This document shows positions 43,599 to 54,104 of a DNA stretch of 64,000 nucleotides, piece after piece. A program made the position numbers and the translations under genes. This stretch comes from Mycobacterium sp. MYCO198283. GTDB taxonomy: Bacteria; Actinomycetota; Actinomycetes; Mycobacteriales; Mycobacteriaceae. The notes beneath the pieces are model-generated. The model was not told where the DNA came from. It worked only from the letters and a program-made list of their open reading frames with translations, and did not search any database. Location of the stretch: positions 186,001 through 250,000 of the forward strand of contig NZ_JAJQJI010000003.1 in the NCBI RefSeq assembly GCF_021213805.1, in the 5' to 3' direction. Positions within the stretch are counted from its first letter, which is position 1, and the number at the start of each line of letters is the position of its first letter.

Positions 43599-44452
43599 GC
43601 CTTCTTCTCGGCCACGCCGATGCTGGACTGCGCGCGGTCCTCGTAGGCCTTGCGGGCCGCGGCGTCGAAGGTGAGGAAGACGTCGTCGAGGCCCATCTTC
43701 TTGTTCAGCCAGCGGCGGCCGCGCGGCGCGAGGTTGTTGGTGAACGTGGCGAACAGCCGCAGCGCATCGGGCAGCGAGACGAAGGTCTTCGGCTTGTCGA
43801 GCGCCCGGACGATGATCGCCGCGATCTCCTCGGGCTCGACGGGCTTCGACGCGCCGGTCTTGCGGGTGCCTGACGTGAGATCGGTGTTGACGAACGGCGG
43901 CAGCACGGCGGTGACGTCGACGCCGTACGGCGCGAACTCGTCGGCCATCGCGGTGGTGAGCCCGACGACGCCGAACTTGCTGGCGGCGTAGACCACCTGG
44001 CCCGGCAGCGCCATGACGCCGGCCAGCGACGCGATGTTGATGATGTGGCCGCTGCGGCGCTCGACCATCTCCGGCAGCACCAGCTGGCAGCCGGTGAGCA
44101 CGCCGTAGACGTTGACCTCGATCGACGCGCGGATGGCCGCTTGGGTCTGCTGCAGGAACGGGCCGACGGGCATGACGCCGGCGTTGTTGATCAGCACGTC
44201 GATCCGGCCGCCGCCGTCGGCGCGCGCCTTGTCGAGGAACAGCTGGAACGACTCGCGGTCGGTCACGTCGAGCGGATGGCCCGACACCGGCCCGAGCGTT
44301 GCGAGCGCGTCGACGGCCGACTCCAGCGCATCGACGTCGCGGTCACCGATGATGACGCGGGCACCGCGCGCCAGCAGGGCCTTCGCGGTGGCGTTGCCGA
44401 TCCCGCGGGCCGCGCCCGTGATGACGACGGTCTTGCCGTTGATGTTGTCCAT
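43595..44452 (-). CDS. Short-chain dehydrogenase/reductase
   Basis: 285 aa from the ATG at 44452. Classical SDR: VVITGAARGIGNATAKALLARG (TGxxxGIG), LINNAGVMPVGP (NNAG), IINIASLAGVMALPG with catalytic Ser and VYAASKFGVVG (Tyr-x-x-x-Lys). Asp after the second beta strand (IIGDRDVDAL) favours NAD(H). The C-terminal 60 residues (ATFTNNLAPRGRRWLNKKMGL) extend beyond the core fold, as in membrane-associated mycobacterial SDRs acting on lipids. The substrate is unknown. Divergent from the GNAT gene. Confidence 0.87.
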   Translation of the reverse strand: MDNINGKTVVITGAARGIGNATAKALLARGARVIIGDRDVDALESAVDALATLGPVSGHPLDVTDRESFQLFLDKARADGGGRIDVLINNAGVMPVGPFLQQTQAAIRASIEVNVYGVLTGCQLVLPEMVERRSGHIINIASLAGVMALPGQVVYAASKFGVVGLTTAMADEFAPYGVDVTAVLPPFVNTDLTSGTRKTGASKPVEPEEIAAIIVRALDKPKTFVSLPDALRLFATFTNNLAPRGRRWLNKKMGLDDVFLTFDAAARKAYEDRAQSSIGVAEKKA

Positions 44453-44545
44453 GCGGCCGAACTTTACACCTGTCAAGTTTGTAGGTGAAGTGGCTCACTC
44501 CGCGCCCGGAATGCGCCCGGCCGCCGTGCGTTGCACAGTGGCGTG

Positions 44546-45034
44546 ATGGGTGTGTCCACGGTCGCGTTCCTCGCGGTGAGCCAGGACGATCCGCTGGCCC
44601 AGCCGTTGCTCGACGAGCTCGCGCTCGAGTACGCGCAGCGCTACGACGGCGACCGCGACCGCATCCACCGCTGGCTGCGCAGCTATCCGGCCGCGGAGTT
44701 CAGCCCGCCCGCCGGCGCGCTGCTGGTCGGCGTGCTCGACGGCCGGCCGGTCACCGGCGGGGCGTTCCGCCGCTTCGACGCCACCACCGCCGAGCTGAAG
44801 CGGATCTGGACCGACAGCGCGCACCGCCGCCGCGGCTACGCCCGGCTGCTGCTCGCCGAGCTGGAGGCGCTGATCGCCGCGCGCGGCTACCGACGCGTCT
44901 ACCTCACCACCGGCGACCGCCAGCCCGAGGCCGAGCGGCTCTACCAGACCACGGGCTACCGCCGGCTCGCCGAGCCGCTGCCCGCCGCCGGCGACGAGAA
45001 CTACCCGGTCGCGTTCCTCAAGGAGCTGCCGTGA
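44546..45034 (+). CDS. GNAT-family N-acetyltransferase
   Basis: 162 aa from the ATG at 44546 (a TTG five codons earlier is possible). The acetyl-CoA loop is IWTDSAHRRRGYARLLLAELEAL (R/Q-x-x-G-x-G/A), followed by VYLTTGDRQPEAERLYQTTGYRRL, the usual beta5/alpha4 segment. It should acetylate a small molecule amine. The first gene of a run in which each stop overlaps the next start (GTGA at 45031), so it is the head of the GNAT-LLM-LLM-LLM operon. Confidence 0.87.
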   Translation: MGVSTVAFLAVSQDDPLAQPLLDELALEYAQRYDGDRDRIHRWLRSYPAAEFSPPAGALLVGVLDGRPVTGGAFRRFDATTAELKRIWTDSAHRRRGYARLLLAELEALIAARGYRRVYLTTGDRQPEAERLYQTTGYRRLAEPLPAAGDENYPVAFLKELP

Positions 45035-46128
45035 TCGGCCTCGCGGTGGCCCTCGACGGCCACGGCTGGCACCCGCAGGCGTGGCGCGTGGCGTTGACGC
45101 ACCGCCCCGACGCCGCGCCGGTCACCAGCGGTCGGCACTGGACGCCGCTGGTGCAGACGGCCGAGCGCGGGCTGCTCGACTTCGTGTCGTTCGAGGACAC
45201 GCTGTCACCGCAGGCGGGCCGCAAGCCGCAGCTGAGCCCGCGGCGCCTCGCGGGCCGCGCCGACGCGGTGATGGTCGCCGCGCACGTGGCACCCGCCACC
45301 CGCCACATCGGGCTGGTGCCGATCGCGACCGTCACCCACACCGAGCCGTTCCACGTCTCCAAGGCGATTGCGACGCTGGACTTCGTGTCCCGCGGGCGCG
45401 GCGGATGGCAGCCGCGGGTCAGCGCCGCGCCGCACGAGGCCGCCCTGTTCGGCCGCCGGGACGTGACGGCCGTCGACCTGTTCGACGAAGCCGCCGACGT
45501 CGTCGAGGTGGTGCGCCGGCTGTGGGACAGCTGGGAGGACGACGCGGTGATCCGCGACGTGGCCACCGGCCGCTACGTCGACCGGACCAAACTGCACTAC
45601 GTCGACTTCGAGGGCCGCTACTTCTCGGTGAAGGGCCCGTCGATCACGCCGCGGCCGCCGCAGGGCCAGCCGGTGGTGGCGGTGCTGGCACACTCGCTGC
45701 CGGTGTACCGATTCGCCGCCGCCGCAGCCGATCTGGTGTTCATCACCCCCACCGACGACGCGACCGTGGCGTCGCTGCGGCGCGAGGTGAGCGACGCCGG
45801 CGGCGACCACCTGCAGGTGTGGGCGGACATCGTCGTCTCCCTGCACGGCGAGGTACCGGCCGGCGACTTCCGTTCCGACGCACTGATCTTCACCGGCGAC
45901 GCCGACGAGCTGGTCGCGCTGCTGCTGCGCTGGCAGCGCCTCGGCGTCGACGGCGTCCGGCTGCGGCCCGCCGTCAACGACCTCGACCTGCCGGCGATCG
46001 TCGACGACGTCGTCCCCCGGCTGCAGGACGCCGGGGCCTTCCGCACCGCCTACCGCGACGGCGAGACGCTGCGCCAGCGCCTCGGGCTCGCAGCGGCGAT
46101 CAACCGCTACACCAGGGAGGGCCGGTGA
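45031..46128 (+). CDS. LLM-class flavin-dependent oxidoreductase (NtaA/SnaA-like)
   Basis: 365 aa from the GTG overlapping the GNAT stop. TIM-barrel luciferase-like pattern: GLAVALDGHGWHPQAW, GLLDFVSFEDTLSPQ, IGLVPIATVTHTEPFHVSKAIATLDFVSRGRGGWQPRVS (the SxGRxGWxxVxS substrate/FMN region), LWDSWEDDAVIRD and DFEGRYFSVKGP, typical of the NtaA/SnaA/DszA group of FMNH2-dependent monooxygenases. A flavin reductase partner is not nearby. Second gene of the coupled operon. Confidence 0.87.
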   Translation: MIGLAVALDGHGWHPQAWRVALTHRPDAAPVTSGRHWTPLVQTAERGLLDFVSFEDTLSPQAGRKPQLSPRRLAGRADAVMVAAHVAPATRHIGLVPIATVTHTEPFHVSKAIATLDFVSRGRGGWQPRVSAAPHEAALFGRRDVTAVDLFDEAADVVEVVRRLWDSWEDDAVIRDVATGRYVDRTKLHYVDFEGRYFSVKGPSITPRPPQGQPVVAVLAHSLPVYRFAAAAADLVFITPTDDATVASLRREVSDAGGDHLQVWADIVVSLHGEVPAGDFRSDALIFTGDADELVALLLRWQRLGVDGVRLRPAVNDLDLPAIVDDVVPRLQDAGAFRTAYRDGETLRQRLGLAAAINRYTREGR

Positions 46129-47258
46129 CCGTACCGCCGTCGATACCGCTGTCGATCCTCGACCTGTCGCCCATCAGCGCCGGCAGCGACGCCGCTACCG
46201 CGCTGCGCAACACCGTCGACCTGGCGCAGCACGCCGAGCGGTGGGGGTACCGCCGATACTGGCTGGCCGAGCACCACTTCGTCGCGGTCGCCTGCTCCCG
46301 GCCGGAGATCGTGGCCGGCCAGGTCGCCGCCGCCACCAGCACCATCCGCGTCGGCGCGGCCGCGGTGCAGCTGGGCCAGACGACGGCGCTCGCCGTGACC
46401 GAGCGGTTCGGGATCCTGGCGTCGTATCACCCGGGCCGCATCGACATGGGCGTCGGCCGCTCGCAGCAGCGGCGCCGGGAGGCCGGCGCGGCGCCGAAAC
46501 CGAAGCAGGACAAGCCCGCTCCGCAGTGGCGGGAGGTGGCCGGCGTGGTGATCCCGCCGCCGTTCGACCAGTCGGCGTTGCTGCGCAGCGATCAGATGCG
46601 CGCCCAGCTCTCGGTGCTCACCCAACCGGGGGCGGAGGCACCCGACTTCGCCGACCAGATCGCCGACATCGAGGCCATGCTCGCCGGCGAGTTCCGGGTC
46701 GGCGAGCACCCGGTGCACGTGGTGCCCGCCGAGGACACCGATCTGGTGCCGTGGATCTTCGGCAGCAGCAAGGGGCAGAGCGCGCGCGTGGCCGCGGCCC
46801 GCGGGCTGCCGTTCGTCGCGAGCTACCACATCACCCCGGGTTCCGCGCTCGACGCCGTGGAGGTGTACCGCGCGAACTTCCAGCCGTCGCGCCACCTGCG
46901 GGAGCCCTACGTCGTGGTGTCGGCCGACGTGGTGGTCGCCGACGACAGCGCCACCGCCCACGCGCTCGCCGCGAGCTACGGGCACTGGGTGTACGCCATC
47001 CGCACCGGCGCCGGCGCACCGCCGTATCCGGATCCGGCCACCGTCGAGCCGCTGCGCGACGAGCAGCGCGCCGTGGTCGCCGACCGGCTGGCCACTCAGT
47101 TCGTCGGCGACCCCGACGAGGTGGCCCACCGGCTGGCGGCGCTGCAGCGCTACAGCGGCGCCGACGAGCTCGTCGTCACCTCGGTGACGCACTCCCATGC
47201 CGATCGGCTGCGGTCCCACGAGCTGCTCGCCCGCCGCTGGGGGATCACCAATGGCTGA
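46125..47258 (+). CDS. LLM-class flavin-dependent oxidoreductase (luciferase family, group 1)
   Basis: 377 aa from the GTG at 46125 (GTGA overlap). Starts PLSILDLSPISAG, then RYWLAEHHFVAVACSRPEI, the W-x-A-E-H-H motif of group 1 luciferase-like proteins, and ILASYHPGRIDMGVGRSQ. A central insert from about residue 125 (PKPKQDKPAPQWREV) is longer than usual. FGSSKGQSARVAAARGLPF is the conserved C-terminal strand-loop. It is likely FMN-dependent; substrate unknown. It overlaps the third LLM gene by 8 bases. Confidence 0.87.
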   Translation: MTVPPSIPLSILDLSPISAGSDAATALRNTVDLAQHAERWGYRRYWLAEHHFVAVACSRPEIVAGQVAAATSTIRVGAAAVQLGQTTALAVTERFGILASYHPGRIDMGVGRSQQRRREAGAAPKPKQDKPAPQWREVAGVVIPPPFDQSALLRSDQMRAQLSVLTQPGAEAPDFADQIADIEAMLAGEFRVGEHPVHVVPAEDTDLVPWIFGSSKGQSARVAAARGLPFVASYHITPGSALDAVEVYRANFQPSRHLREPYVVVSADVVVADDSATAHALAASYGHWVYAIRTGAGAPPYPDPATVEPLRDEQRAVVADRLATQFVGDPDEVAHRLAALQRYSGADELVVTSVTHSHADRLRSHELLARRWGITNG

Positions 47259-48576
47259 GCGGCGCAAGCAGATCCACCTCGCCGCGCACTTCCCGGGCGT
47301 CAACAACACCACGGTGTGGACCGACCCGAGCGCGGGCAGCCAGATCGACTTCGCGTCGTTCGAGCACTTGGCCCGCACCGCCGAGCGCGGCCTGTTCGAC
47401 TTCTTCTTCCTCGCCGAGGGCCTGCGGCTGCGTGAGCACCGCGGGCTGATCCACGACCTGGACGTGGTGGGCCGCCCCGACACGTTCACCGTGCTGGCGG
47501 CGCTGGCGGCGGTGACCGAGCGGCTCGGGCTGGTCGGCACCATCAGCACCACGTTCAACGAGCCGTTCGAGGTGGCGCGCCAATTCGCCACCCTCGACCA
47601 GCTGTCCGACGGCCGCGCCGGCTGGAACGCGGTCACGTCATCGGATGCGTTCACCGGCGCCAACTTCCGGCGCGGCGGCTTCCTCGACCACGCCGACCGC
47701 TACGTCCGCGCGGCCGAATTCGTCACCGTCGCACGACAGTTCTGGGACAGCTGGGAGCCCGGTGCGGTGATCGCCGACCCGCGACGCGGGACCTACCTCG
47801 ACCCGGCCCGCATCCGTCACGTCGACTTCACCGGCGCCCAATTCGACGTGCACGGCGTCGCGACGCTGCCCGCCGGCCCGCAGGGCCACCCGGTGCTGCT
47901 GCAGGCCGGCGACTCCGACGACGGCCGCGACTTCGGCGCCCGCCACGCCGACGCGCTGTTCACGCTGCACGGCGACCTCGAGGCGGGCCGGCGCTACTAC
48001 GCCGACGTCAAGGCGCGCGCGGCGGCCGCCGGCCGCGATCCCGCGGCGCTGCTGGTGTTCCCGGCGGCGACGTTCGTGCTCGGCGACAGCGCCGCCGACG
48101 CCCGCGACCGGGCTCGGCACATCCGCGAGCAGCAGGTGAGCCCCGCCACCGCCATCACTTTCGTCGAACAGGTCTGGGGCACCGATCTTTCCGGCCTCGA
48201 CCCCGACGGTCCGCTGCCGGAGTTCGATCCGGTCGTCGACTCGACCATCACGCAGGGCCGCGTCCGCCACGGCGATCCGCGGGAGGTGGCGAAGGCCTGG
48301 CGGGCACGCGCCGAGGCGGAGCGCCTGTCGGTGCGCGAGCTGGTGATGGCGGTGACGACGCGGCACCAGTTCGTCGGCACCGCCGCGCACGTCGCCGAGG
48401 AGATGGACCGCTACGTGGCTGCAGATGCGTGCGACGGGTTCATCCTGGTGCCGCACCTGACGCCGCACGGCCTGGACGAATTCGTCGACGCCGTGGTGCC
48501 GCTGCTGCAGGAGCGCGGCGTCTTCCGCACCGAGTACACCGGCACGACGCTGCGCCAGCACCTCGGCCTGGCCTGA
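47251..48576 (+). CDS. NtaA/DmoA-family FMN-dependent monooxygenase
   Basis: 441 aa from the ATG at 47251. Longer than the other two and a full-length member of the NtaA/SnaA/DszA/DmoA group: IHLAAHFPGVNNTTVWTDP, GLFDFFFLAEGLRLREH, GTISTTFNEPFEVARQFATLDQLSDGRAGWNAVTS and FWDSWEPGAVIAD, then GHPVLLQAGDSDDGRDF. Relatives oxidise aminopolycarboxylates, dibenzothiophene sulfone or dimethyl sulfide. The operon may therefore serve organosulfur or xenobiotic breakdown, an inference from family only. Last gene of the coupled run. Confidence 0.88.
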   Translation: MAERRKQIHLAAHFPGVNNTTVWTDPSAGSQIDFASFEHLARTAERGLFDFFFLAEGLRLREHRGLIHDLDVVGRPDTFTVLAALAAVTERLGLVGTISTTFNEPFEVARQFATLDQLSDGRAGWNAVTSSDAFTGANFRRGGFLDHADRYVRAAEFVTVARQFWDSWEPGAVIADPRRGTYLDPARIRHVDFTGAQFDVHGVATLPAGPQGHPVLLQAGDSDDGRDFGARHADALFTLHGDLEAGRRYYADVKARAAAAGRDPAALLVFPAATFVLGDSAADARDRARHIREQQVSPATAITFVEQVWGTDLSGLDPDGPLPEFDPVVDSTITQGRVRHGDPREVAKAWRARAEAERLSVRELVMAVTTRHQFVGTAAHVAEEMDRYVAADACDGFILVPHLTPHGLDEFVDAVVPLLQERGVFRTEYTGTTLRQHLGLA

Positions 48577-48579
48577 ATG

Positions 48580-49317
48580 TCAGCGCGCAGCGGTCGCGTC
48601 GGCGACCGCATCGCGGACCGGTCCGCGCCAGATGTCGCCGTGGCCGGGCACCAGCACCTCGCTGTCGAGCAGCGCCAGCGCCGCCAGGCTGCGCAGGCAG
48701 CCGCGCTCGTCGTGGTTGAAGACCTTCGGCAGCAGCTGCGGCCCCTGCCGCCGCGACACCGGATGGCCCGTCACGAGCGCGTCACCGGTCACCAGCACGC
48801 CGTCGACCACATACGAGCAGTGACCGCCGGTGTGCCCCGGCGTCGGAACCGCCCGCGGCCGCCCGGGCAGCGCCGCCGCCACCTGCTCGGTCAGCGCGGC
48901 CGCCGTCGGGATGCCGTCGCGCACCAGCCCGCCGCGGCGCGCCACCTCGGCCGACCACCGCAGCCAGGCCGGCCGCACCAACCGGGGCGCCAGGCTCAGC
49001 GGCGAAACCTGTTCCAGGTACTCGCGTTTGGCGTGCCCGACCTCGTCGGCGTGGCAGTACACCGGGACGCGGTGCGTCGCGGCGAACCAGATGGCGGTGC
49101 CGAAGTGGTCGATGTGGGCGTGGGTGAGCAGGATCGCCCGCAGCGCGTCGACGCCGAAGCCCAGCTCCCGCAGCGAGCCGAGCACGTCGTCGCGCTGCCC
49201 CGGGAAGCCGGCGTCGATCAGGATCACCCCGTCGGGGGACGTCACCAGCGTCCAGTTCACCAGCTCGGTGCGCGCCACGTGGACGTGCTCGGATACCTGG
49301 GTGAGCGCCGCAGCCAT
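48580..49317 (-). CDS. Metallo-beta-lactamase-fold hydrolase (Rv0406c-like)
   Basis: 245 aa from the ATG at 49317. The metal motif is LLTHAHIDHFGTA (HxHxDH), with a further His in PTPGHTGGHCSY, Asp in VTGDALVTG and a final His in VPGHGD, completing a binuclear zinc site. Members include thioesterases and lactonases; the substrate here is unknown. It is divergent from fgd1, the arrangement of Rv0406c and Rv0407. Confidence 0.9.
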   Translation of the reverse strand: MAAALTQVSEHVHVARTELVNWTLVTSPDGVILIDAGFPGQRDDVLGSLRELGFGVDALRAILLTHAHIDHFGTAIWFAATHRVPVYCHADEVGHAKREYLEQVSPLSLAPRLVRPAWLRWSAEVARRGGLVRDGIPTAAALTEQVAAALPGRPRAVPTPGHTGGHCSYVVDGVLVTGDALVTGHPVSRRQGPQLLPKVFNHDERGCLRSLAALALLDSEVLVPGHGDIWRGPVRDAVADATAAR

Positions 49318-49348
49318 GCCGGGAGTGTAGGGGGAGTAGAAACGAGGA

Positions 49349-50359
49349 ATGGCTGAACTCAAACTCGGATACAAGGCGTCGGCGGAGCAGTTCGCGCCCC
49401 GCGAGCTCGTCGAGCTCGGCGTGCTCGCCGAGCAGCACGGCATGGACAGCGCCACGGTCAGCGACCATTTCCAGCCCTGGCGGCACGAGGGCGGCCATGC
49501 ACCGTTCTCGCTCGCCTGGATGACGGCCGTCGGCGAGCGCACCGAGCGGATTCAGCTCGGCACGTCGGTGCTCACGCCGACGTTCCGCTACAACCCCGCC
49601 GTCATCGCGCAGGCGTTCGCGACGATGAGCTGCCTGTATCCGGGCCGCATCTTCCTCGGCGTCGGCACCGGCGAGGCGCTCAACGAGATCGCCACCGGCT
49701 TCGAGGGCGAGTGGCCCGACTTCAAGGAGCGGTTCGCCCGGCTGCGCGAGTCGGTGCGCCTGATGCGCGAGCTGTGGCTCGGCGACCGCGTCGACTTCGA
49801 CGGCGAGTACTACAAGACCAAGGGCGCCTCGATCTACGACGTTCCCGACGACGGCGTGCCGGTGTACATCGCCGCCGGCGGTCCCGTCGTCGCCAAGTAC
49901 GCCGGCCGCGCGGGCGAGGGCTTCATCTGCACGTCGGGCAAGGGTGAGGAGCTGTACAAGGACAAGCTGCTCCCCGCGGTGGCCGAAGGGGCAGAAAAAG
50001 CCGACCGCAACGCCGACGACATCGACAAGATGATCGAGATCAAGATCTCCTACGACACCGATCCCGAAGCGGCGCTGGAGAATTGCCGGTTCTGGGCGCC
50101 GCTGTCGCTCACCGCCGAGCAGAAGCACTCCATCGACGACCCGCTGGAGATGGAGAAAGCCGCCGACGAGTTGCCGATCGAGCAGGTCGCCAAGCGGTGG
50201 ATCGTCGCCTCCGATCCCGACGAGGCCGTCGCGAAGGTGAAGGACTACGTCGACTACGGGCTGAACCACCTGGTGTTCCACGCACCGGGGCACGATCAGC
50301 GCCGGTTCCTGGAGCTGTTCGAGCGCGACCTGGCCCCCCGGCTGCGCAAGCTCGCATGA
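49349..50359 (+). CDS. fgd1: F420-dependent glucose-6-phosphate dehydrogenase
   Basis: 336 aa, same length as the M. tuberculosis enzyme. It oxidises glucose-6-phosphate to 6-phosphogluconolactone while reducing F420, the source of F420H2 for Ddn and other deazaflavin enzymes. Catalytic residues are all in register with FGD1: Glu13, His40 and Trp44 (VSDHFQPW) and Glu109 (GVGTGEALN). The ATG at 49349 follows a weak GAGG site. Followed closely by pta-ackA. Confidence 0.97.
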   Translation: MAELKLGYKASAEQFAPRELVELGVLAEQHGMDSATVSDHFQPWRHEGGHAPFSLAWMTAVGERTERIQLGTSVLTPTFRYNPAVIAQAFATMSCLYPGRIFLGVGTGEALNEIATGFEGEWPDFKERFARLRESVRLMRELWLGDRVDFDGEYYKTKGASIYDVPDDGVPVYIAAGGPVVAKYAGRAGEGFICTSGKGEELYKDKLLPAVAEGAEKADRNADDIDKMIEIKISYDTDPEAALENCRFWAPLSLTAEQKHSIDDPLEMEKAADELPIEQVAKRWIVASDPDEAVAKVKDYVDYGLNHLVFHAPGHDQRRFLELFERDLAPRLRKLA

Positions 50360-50376
50360 TTTGACAGGGTGGGGAC

Positions 50377-52464
50377 GTGCCCACCGGCCCCGCTTCGCCC
50401 GCCCGGGCGATCTACATCGCCGCCCCCGAGGGCGACACCGGCAAGTCGACCGTCGCGTTGGGCATCCTGCACCGGCTCACCGCGACCGTCGCGAAGGTCG
50501 GCGTGTTCCGGCCGATCGCCCGCAGCGAGCACGGCGACCACATCCTCGAGCTGCTGCTGGACCACGCGAGCGCCGACCTGTCGTTCGATGAGTGCGTCGG
50601 GATCAGCTACCAGCAGCTGCACGACGACACCGAGGCGGCGCTGGCGACGATCGTCGACCGCTACCACGCGGTCGCCGACCGGTGCGACGCCGTCCTCATC
50701 GTCGGCAGCGACTACACCGACGTCACCGCACCCACCGAGCTCAGCGTCAACGCGCGCATCGCCGTCAACCTCGGTGCGCCGGTGGTGTTGACGGTGCGGG
50801 CACGCGGTCGCACCCCGCACGAGGTGGCCCAGGTCGCCGAGGTGTGTCTCGCCGAGCTGTCGGCGCAGCACGCCCGCACCGCCGCCGTGGTCGCGAACCG
50901 CTGCCAACCCGACGAACTCGCCGCTGTCGCCGAGGCACTTGCGGCGCTGCCCGACGTGCCCGCCAGCTACGTGCTGCCCGAAGACCCGGTGCTCGTGGCG
51001 CCGTCGGTCGAGGACCTGCAGCGGGCGGTCGACGGCACGCTGGTCGCCGGGGACGCCGAGCTGCTGGGCCGCGAGGCGATGGGGGTGCTGGTCGCCGGGA
51101 TGACCGCCGAACACGTACTGGAACGGCTGACCGAAGGCGCCACCGTCATCACCCCCGGCGACCGCTCCGACGTGGTGCTCGCCGTCACCAGTGCCCATGC
51201 GGCCGAGGGGTGTCCGTCACTGTCGAGCGTCATCCTCAACGGCGGACTGCCGCTGCACCCGGCGATCGCCAAGCTGGTCGACGGGCTGCACCAGCGGCTG
51301 CCGATGATCGCGACGACCCTCGGCACGTTCGAGACGGCGAGCGCGGTGGCGTCGGCCCGCGGCCGGGTGACCGCCGCGTCGACCCGCAAGATCGACACCG
51401 CGCTCGCGCTGATGGAGCGCCACGTCGACATCGGAGATCTGTTGGCGCAGTTGGCCATCGAGCTGCCCGCTGTCGTCACCCCGCAGATGTTCGAGTACCA
51501 GCTGATCGACCAGGCGCGCAGCGACCGCCGCCACATCGTGCTGCCCGAGGGCGACGACGACCGCATTTTGCGCGCGGCGGGCCGGCTGTTGCAGCGCCGC
51601 GTCGCCGACCTGACGATCCTGGGCGTCGAGTCGCAGATCCGGTCGCGCGCTGCCGAACTCGGTGTCGACCTCGATGTGGCCACCGTCATCGATCCGTGCG
51701 ACAACGCCTACGCCGACGACTTCGCCGCGCAGTACACCGAACTGCGCAAGCACAAGGGCATGACGCTGGAGCGTGCGGTCGAGGTGATCCGCGACGTGTC
51801 GTACTTCGGAACCATGCTGGTGCACAACGGCATCGTCGACGGCATGGTGTCCGGCGCCGCCCACACCACCGCGCACACCGTGCGGCCGGCGTTCGAGATC
51901 ATCAAGACCAAGCCCGACGTGTCCACGGTGTCGAGCGTGTTCTTCATGTGCCTGGCGGACCGCGTGCTCGCCTACGGCGACTGCGCGATCGTGCCGGATC
52001 CCTCCGCCGAGGAACTCGCCGACATCGCCATCTCGTCGGCGCACACGTCTGCCCAGTTCGGCATCGAACCGCGGGTGGCGATGCTGTCGTACTCCACCGG
52101 CACGTCCGGCAGCGGAGCGGACGTCGACAAGGTGCGCCGCGCCACCGAACTCGTGCGCGAGCGGCAGCCCGACCTGCCCGTCGAGGGGCCGATCCAGTAC
52201 GACGCCGCCGTCGAGCCGTCCGTCGCCAAGAGCAAGGCCCCCGACTCCGAGGTCGCCGGCCGCGCGACGGTGCTGATCTTCCCGGACCTCAACACCGGCA
52301 ACAACACCTACAAGGCGGTACAGCGCAGTGCCGGCGCGGTGGCCATCGGCCCGGTGCTGCAGGGCCTGAACAAACCCGTCAACGACCTGTCGCGGGGCGC
52401 GCTCGTCTCCGACATCGTCAACACCGTGGCGATCACCGCCATCCAGGCGCAGGAGAAGCGATGA
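50377..52464 (+). CDS. pta: Phosphate acetyltransferase (long form)
   Basis: 695 aa from a GTG 17 bases after fgd1. The N-terminal third is a CobQ/BioD-like P-loop domain ([15 protein letters not shown]), the middle a DRTGG domain (about 215-325), and the C-terminal 330 residues the PTA catalytic domain ([84 protein letters not shown]). It interconverts acetyl-CoA and acetyl phosphate. It overlaps ackA by 4 bases. Confidence 0.96.
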   Translation: MPTGPASPARAIYIAAPEGDTGKSTVALGILHRLTATVAKVGVFRPIARSEHGDHILELLLDHASADLSFDECVGISYQQLHDDTEAALATIVDRYHAVADRCDAVLIVGSDYTDVTAPTELSVNARIAVNLGAPVVLTVRARGRTPHEVAQVAEVCLAELSAQHARTAAVVANRCQPDELAAVAEALAALPDVPASYVLPEDPVLVAPSVEDLQRAVDGTLVAGDAELLGREAMGVLVAGMTAEHVLERLTEGATVITPGDRSDVVLAVTSAHAAEGCPSLSSVILNGGLPLHPAIAKLVDGLHQRLPMIATTLGTFETASAVASARGRVTAASTRKIDTALALMERHVDIGDLLAQLAIELPAVVTPQMFEYQLIDQARSDRRHIVLPEGDDDRILRAAGRLLQRRVADLTILGVESQIRSRAAELGVDLDVATVIDPCDNAYADDFAAQYTELRKHKGMTLERAVEVIRDVSYFGTMLVHNGIVDGMVSGAAHTTAHTVRPAFEIIKTKPDVSTVSSVFFMCLADRVLAYGDCAIVPDPSAEELADIAISSAHTSAQFGIEPRVAMLSYSTGTSGSGADVDKVRRATELVRERQPDLPVEGPIQYDAAVEPSVAKSKAPDSEVAGRATVLIFPDLNTGNNTYKAVQRSAGAVAIGPVLQGLNKPVNDLSRGALVSDIVNTVAITAIQAQEKR

Positions 52465-53657
52465 CCGATTCGCCCACCGTGCTGGTTCTCAACACCGGCT
52501 CGTCGTCGGTGAAATACAAGCTGCTGCAACCGAAGTCGGGCACCACGGTGGCCGCCGGCATCGTCGAGCGCATCGGCGAGGGCATTTCGTCGGCGCGGCT
52601 GACCATCGGCGAGCACAGCTGGGAGCGCAACTACCGCGTCGCCGACCACGAGGCCGCGCTGCGGACGGTGTTCGACCTGTTCGCCGAGGCCGGCGCCGAC
52701 CTGAACTCGTTCGGGCTGGTGGCCGTGGGGCACCGGGCCGTTCACGGCGGCGAGACGTTCTACGAGCCGGCGCTGGTCACCGACGAGCTGATCGCCGAGA
52801 TGGAGGAGCTGGCGCCGCTGGCGCCGCTCCATAACCCGCCGACCGTGCTCGGCATGGAGGTCGCCCGCAAGGTGCTGCCCGACCTGCCGCACGTCGCCGT
52901 CTTCGACACCGCCTTCTTCCACGACCTGCCGCCCAAGTCGAAGAGCTACGCCATCGACCGCGGCGTCGCACGGGTGTGGAAGATCCGCCGCTACGGCTTC
53001 CACGGCACGTCCCACCAGTACGTCAGCGAGCAGGCCGCGGAGTTCCTCGGCGCGTCGCCGGCCGAGCTGAACCAGATCGTGCTGCACCTGGGCAACGGCG
53101 CGTCGGCGTCGGCGATCGCCGGTGGCAAGCCCGTCGACACCTCGATGGGCATGACGCCGATGGAGGGCCTCGTGATGGGCACGCGGTCCGGCGACGTCGA
53201 TCCGGGCATCATCTTCTACCTGGGCCGCACCGCCAACATGAGTTTCGACAAGGTCGAGTCGATCCTCAACAAGCGCTCCGGCACCCTCGGCCTGGCCAAC
53301 GAGATCGACTTCCGTCAGCTGCACGCCATGATCGCCGACGGCTCCGACGAGGCGCGGCTCGCCTACGACGTCTACGTGCACCGGCTGCGCAAGTACATCG
53401 GCGCCTACCTCGCGGTGCTCGGCCGCACCGACGTCATCAGCTTCACCGCCGGCGTCGGCGAGAACGACGCCCAGGTCCGCCGCGACGCGCTCGTCGGACT
53501 CGAGACGCTGGGAATCGAACTCGACGAGACGCGCAACGACGACTCCGGCGACCGGCCGCGCCGCATCTCCACCGACTCCTCGCGGATCGCCGTGCTCGTC
53601 GTACCGACCAACGAGGAGCTCGCGATCGCGCGGGCGTGCCTCGACGTCATCGACTAA
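52461..53657 (+). CDS. ackA: Acetate kinase
   Basis: 398 aa, coupled to pta (ATGA). ASKHA-fold kinase: [12 protein letters not shown] at the N-terminus, [11 protein letters not shown] with substrate-binding Arg and His, [24 protein letters not shown] (catalytic His/Arg region), [11 protein letters not shown] and TAGVGEND near the C-terminus. It makes ATP and acetate from acetyl phosphate, or the reverse on acetate. With pta and fgd1 it forms a likely three-gene operon. Confidence 0.97.
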   Translation: MTDSPTVLVLNTGSSSVKYKLLQPKSGTTVAAGIVERIGEGISSARLTIGEHSWERNYRVADHEAALRTVFDLFAEAGADLNSFGLVAVGHRAVHGGETFYEPALVTDELIAEMEELAPLAPLHNPPTVLGMEVARKVLPDLPHVAVFDTAFFHDLPPKSKSYAIDRGVARVWKIRRYGFHGTSHQYVSEQAAEFLGASPAELNQIVLHLGNGASASAIAGGKPVDTSMGMTPMEGLVMGTRSGDVDPGIIFYLGRTANMSFDKVESILNKRSGTLGLANEIDFRQLHAMIADGSDEARLAYDVYVHRLRKYIGAYLAVLGRTDVISFTAGVGENDAQVRRDALVGLETLGIELDETRNDDSGDRPRRISTDSSRIAVLVVPTNEELAIARACLDVID

Positions 53658-53659
53658 GT

Positions 53660-53673
53660 GGAGGATTTCCTCC
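53660..53673. promoter_or_regulatory. Palindrome after ackA
   Basis: GGAGGA-TT-TCCTCC is a perfect 6-bp-arm inverted repeat immediately after the ackA stop and 21 bases before the start of a broken oxidoreductase gene. It may have been the operator of that gene, or a short terminator for ackA. Confidence 0.4.
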
Positions 53674-53694
53674 GGCTCGTTGTAGGGTGAGCGC

Positions 53695-54104
53695 ATGCTC
53701 CACGCCGCGGGATCGGAGGCATACGCCGCGGCGACGCGGCCGCACAATTCGTCGACCGTGCAGCAGCCACCGCCGACGACGCTCCCCTCGTCATGATGGA
53801 ACTCCGCCATGTCGCGGGCGCGCCGCGGCGGCGCGACGGAGCCGTGGTCGGCCCTGTCGGAGGCTTCGTCTACCACGCGGTCGCGCCGCTGGACCGCTAT
53901 CCGCGGGAACGGATCGAGGAAGGGTTCGCCCGCGCTCGAACCGTGTGGACGCCCGCCGAAACCGGTGTGACGCCCGGCTCGTGGGTCGAGGGCGCCGCAA
54001 CGGTGTCATCGGCGTTGCCCGACGACGTCCGCGAGCGCGCCCGGTCGATCGCCGACGCGGTGGATCCGGCGGCCCGCATCCGACGATCGCGGCTGCTGGG
54101 ATGA
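53695..54104 (+). pseudogene. FAD-linked oxidoreductase gene with a large internal deletion
   Basis: The ATG at 53695 opens a 33-codon frame (GSEAYAAATRPHNSSTVQQP) resembling the start of PCMH-type FAD oxidoreductases, and ends at 53796. In another frame, AATADDAPLVMMELRHVAGA and on to DPAARIRRSRLLG at 54104 resembles the C-terminal BBE-type end of the same family (V/M-E-L-R-H-x-G-G-A). The whole FAD-binding and substrate domain between them, about 350 residues, is missing. The shorter frame from the ATG at 53793 could still be translated but would make no working enzyme. Confidence 0.55.
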
